NCBI RefSeq assembly: GCF_014200405.1 | Contig: NZ_JACHBQ010000001.1 | Coordinates: 2,418,001 to 2,482,000 of the forward strand | Reading direction: 5' to 3' | DNA from: Cryobacterium roopkundense | GTDB lineage: Bacteria > Actinomycetota > Actinomycetes > Actinomycetales > Microbacteriaceae | DNA: 64,000 bases | Part shown: positions 63,265 through 64,000 of the stretch, piece after piece | Numbering within the stretch: position 1 is the stretch's first letter | How the letters are laid out: each line of letters opens with the position of its first letter | Notes under the pieces: model-generated | The model's input: the letters and a program-made list of their open reading frames with translations, nothing else | What the model was told of the DNA's origin: nothing | Databases searched by the model: none | Position numbers and translations under genes: made by a program

Positions 63265-64000
63265 TTATCTTCCCGTGTGTGCCGTGATGTTGCTGGTGAG
63301 CTTGAGAAACCCGAGGACAAAGCCGATGCCCCAGCAGAAATGAATGCACGGCAAGACTACGAGAAAGTTTAGGACCGCACGAAACCCGTCTGGACGGGCC
63401 ACCACGATCGTGGCCCCGACCACGATCGCGAGGTATCCAGCGGGCAGGAGGAAGCCGATCAACAGCCACGGTGTGGTGCCCCAGAGTGCCTGACCGACAC
63501 CGGCCAGGCCGAGCAGAACGCCCACAGTCACTCCGAGCACCATCACGGGCGGAATAAAGTAGCGGATGCCGTTGGCCGCGGGATACCGGCGCGCGAGTTC
63601 TCCGCGCCACAGGCCCGTTGAGAGCATCTGACGGCCCAGCTTCGCGAGGCTCGGCCGCGGGCGGTAGAGCACCCGAAGCCGAGGAGTGAACCAGACCGTG
63701 CCCCCGGCCTCGCGCAGGCGACGGTTGAGGTCCCAGTCCTGGCCGCGTTTGACGCCCTCGTCGAAGAGGCCCACCGCGAGAATGCTCTCGGTGCGGAAGC
63801 AGCCGAGGTACACAGTTTCCGCCGTACCCTCCTTGCCCCCCACGTGGTGCGGCGTGCCGCCGAGGCCGATGCGCGTGCCGTAGGCGCGCGCGACGGCCTT
63901 CTCGAACGGGCTCACGCCCCGGGCATCCATGATGCCCCCCACGTTGTCGGCGGCGGTACGTTCCAGCGTCTCCACCGCGAGTCGGGCGTAGTCCGGCGGA
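63265..64000 (-). CDS. Family 2 glycosyltransferase (partial)
   Basis: The 5' end lies beyond the right edge of the window. The visible part, about 245 codons, has the acceptor-site motif KRGQDWDLNRRLREAGG, similar to GtrB/rhamnosyl-type GT2 enzymes, and four C-terminal hydrophobic segments. It overlaps no other gene and ends 2 bp before the CDP-alcohol enzyme start, so the two are co-transcribed. Confidence 0.87.
   Translation of the reverse strand, partial: PPDYARLAVETLERTAADNVGGIMDARGVSPFEKAVARAYGTRIGLGGTPHHVGGKEGTAETVYLGCFRTESILAVGLFDEGVKRGQDWDLNRRLREAGGTVWFTPRLRVLYRPRPSLAKLGRQMLSTGLWRGELARRYPAANGIRYFIPPVMVLGVTVGVLLGLAGVGQALWGTTPWLLIGFLLPAGYLAIVVGATIVVARPDGFRAVLNFLVVLPCIHFCWGIGFVLGFLKLTSNITAHTGR

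Overview
The window is high-GC actinobacterial chromosome, most likely from the family Microbacteriaceae (a Cryobacterium-like organism). The support is the gene order prfB-ftsE, rph-rdgB-murI, WhiB and DUF3039 proteins, frequent GTG starts, and a tad pilus locus of actinobacterial type. Genus placement is an inference from gene content; no 16S gene is present.

Layout. 1-2.7 kb: ftsE (cut by the window edge) and prfB, separated by a 1,082-bp IS481-family element that landed on the prfB stop codon. 2.8-7.1 kb: ordinary accessory genes (two transporters, an acetyltransferase, a deazaflavin-dependent oxidoreductase, a pentapeptide-repeat protein, a small cysteine-rich protein). 7.2-8.8 kb and 21.6-29.4 kb: a tad/flp pilus locus broken in two places. 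A phage-derived element of about 12.7 kb (8,893-21,591) sits inside tadC, with GGCAC at both junctions. A 4.9-kb block of unrelated genes separates tadC from tadB-tadA.

The phage-derived element is the most unusual part. It carries a large serine integrase, a tRNA-Arg(TCT), a DUF3631 primase/helicase-like ATPase, a WhiB protein, small HTH proteins, an HNH nuclease, a small terminase subunit and a 924-residue tail tape measure protein. I see no large terminase, portal, capsid or lysis gene. It looks like a phage satellite that keeps DNA recognition (TerS) and a tail-length protein but takes particles from a helper. A 370-bp stretch dense in inverted repeats lies near its right end.

29.5-46 kb: a catabolic supercluster for methylated amines. 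It has a Rieske oxygenase, Rieske ferredoxin and FAD reductase (predicted N-demethylase for glycine betaine or a similar compound), a dimethylglycine oxidase-like fusion protein, heterotetrameric sarcosine oxidase (soxBDAG) and formyltetrahydrofolate deformylase (purU). A hydroxybutyrate-dehydrogenase-like SDR, an MHS-family transporter and four regulators (GntR, two IclR, LysR) accompany them. Together they would take betaine to dimethylglycine, sarcosine and glycine and recycle the one-carbon units. Shared palindromes (CTGATATATCAG; TTGC/GCAA type) suggest common regulation.

47-53 kb: housekeeping (tRNA-Leu, DedA, CDF transporter, rdgB, rph, murI, pncB, DUF3039). 53-56.3 kb: an ABC exporter whose ATPase has a very long Ala/Lys/Pro-rich N-terminal tail. 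56.5-64 kb: a cell-surface glycopolymer cluster (nucleotidyltransferase, Wzm/Wzt-type exporter, CDP-glycerol glycerophosphotransferase-like enzyme, two family-2 glycosyltransferases, CDP-alcohol phosphatidyltransferase).
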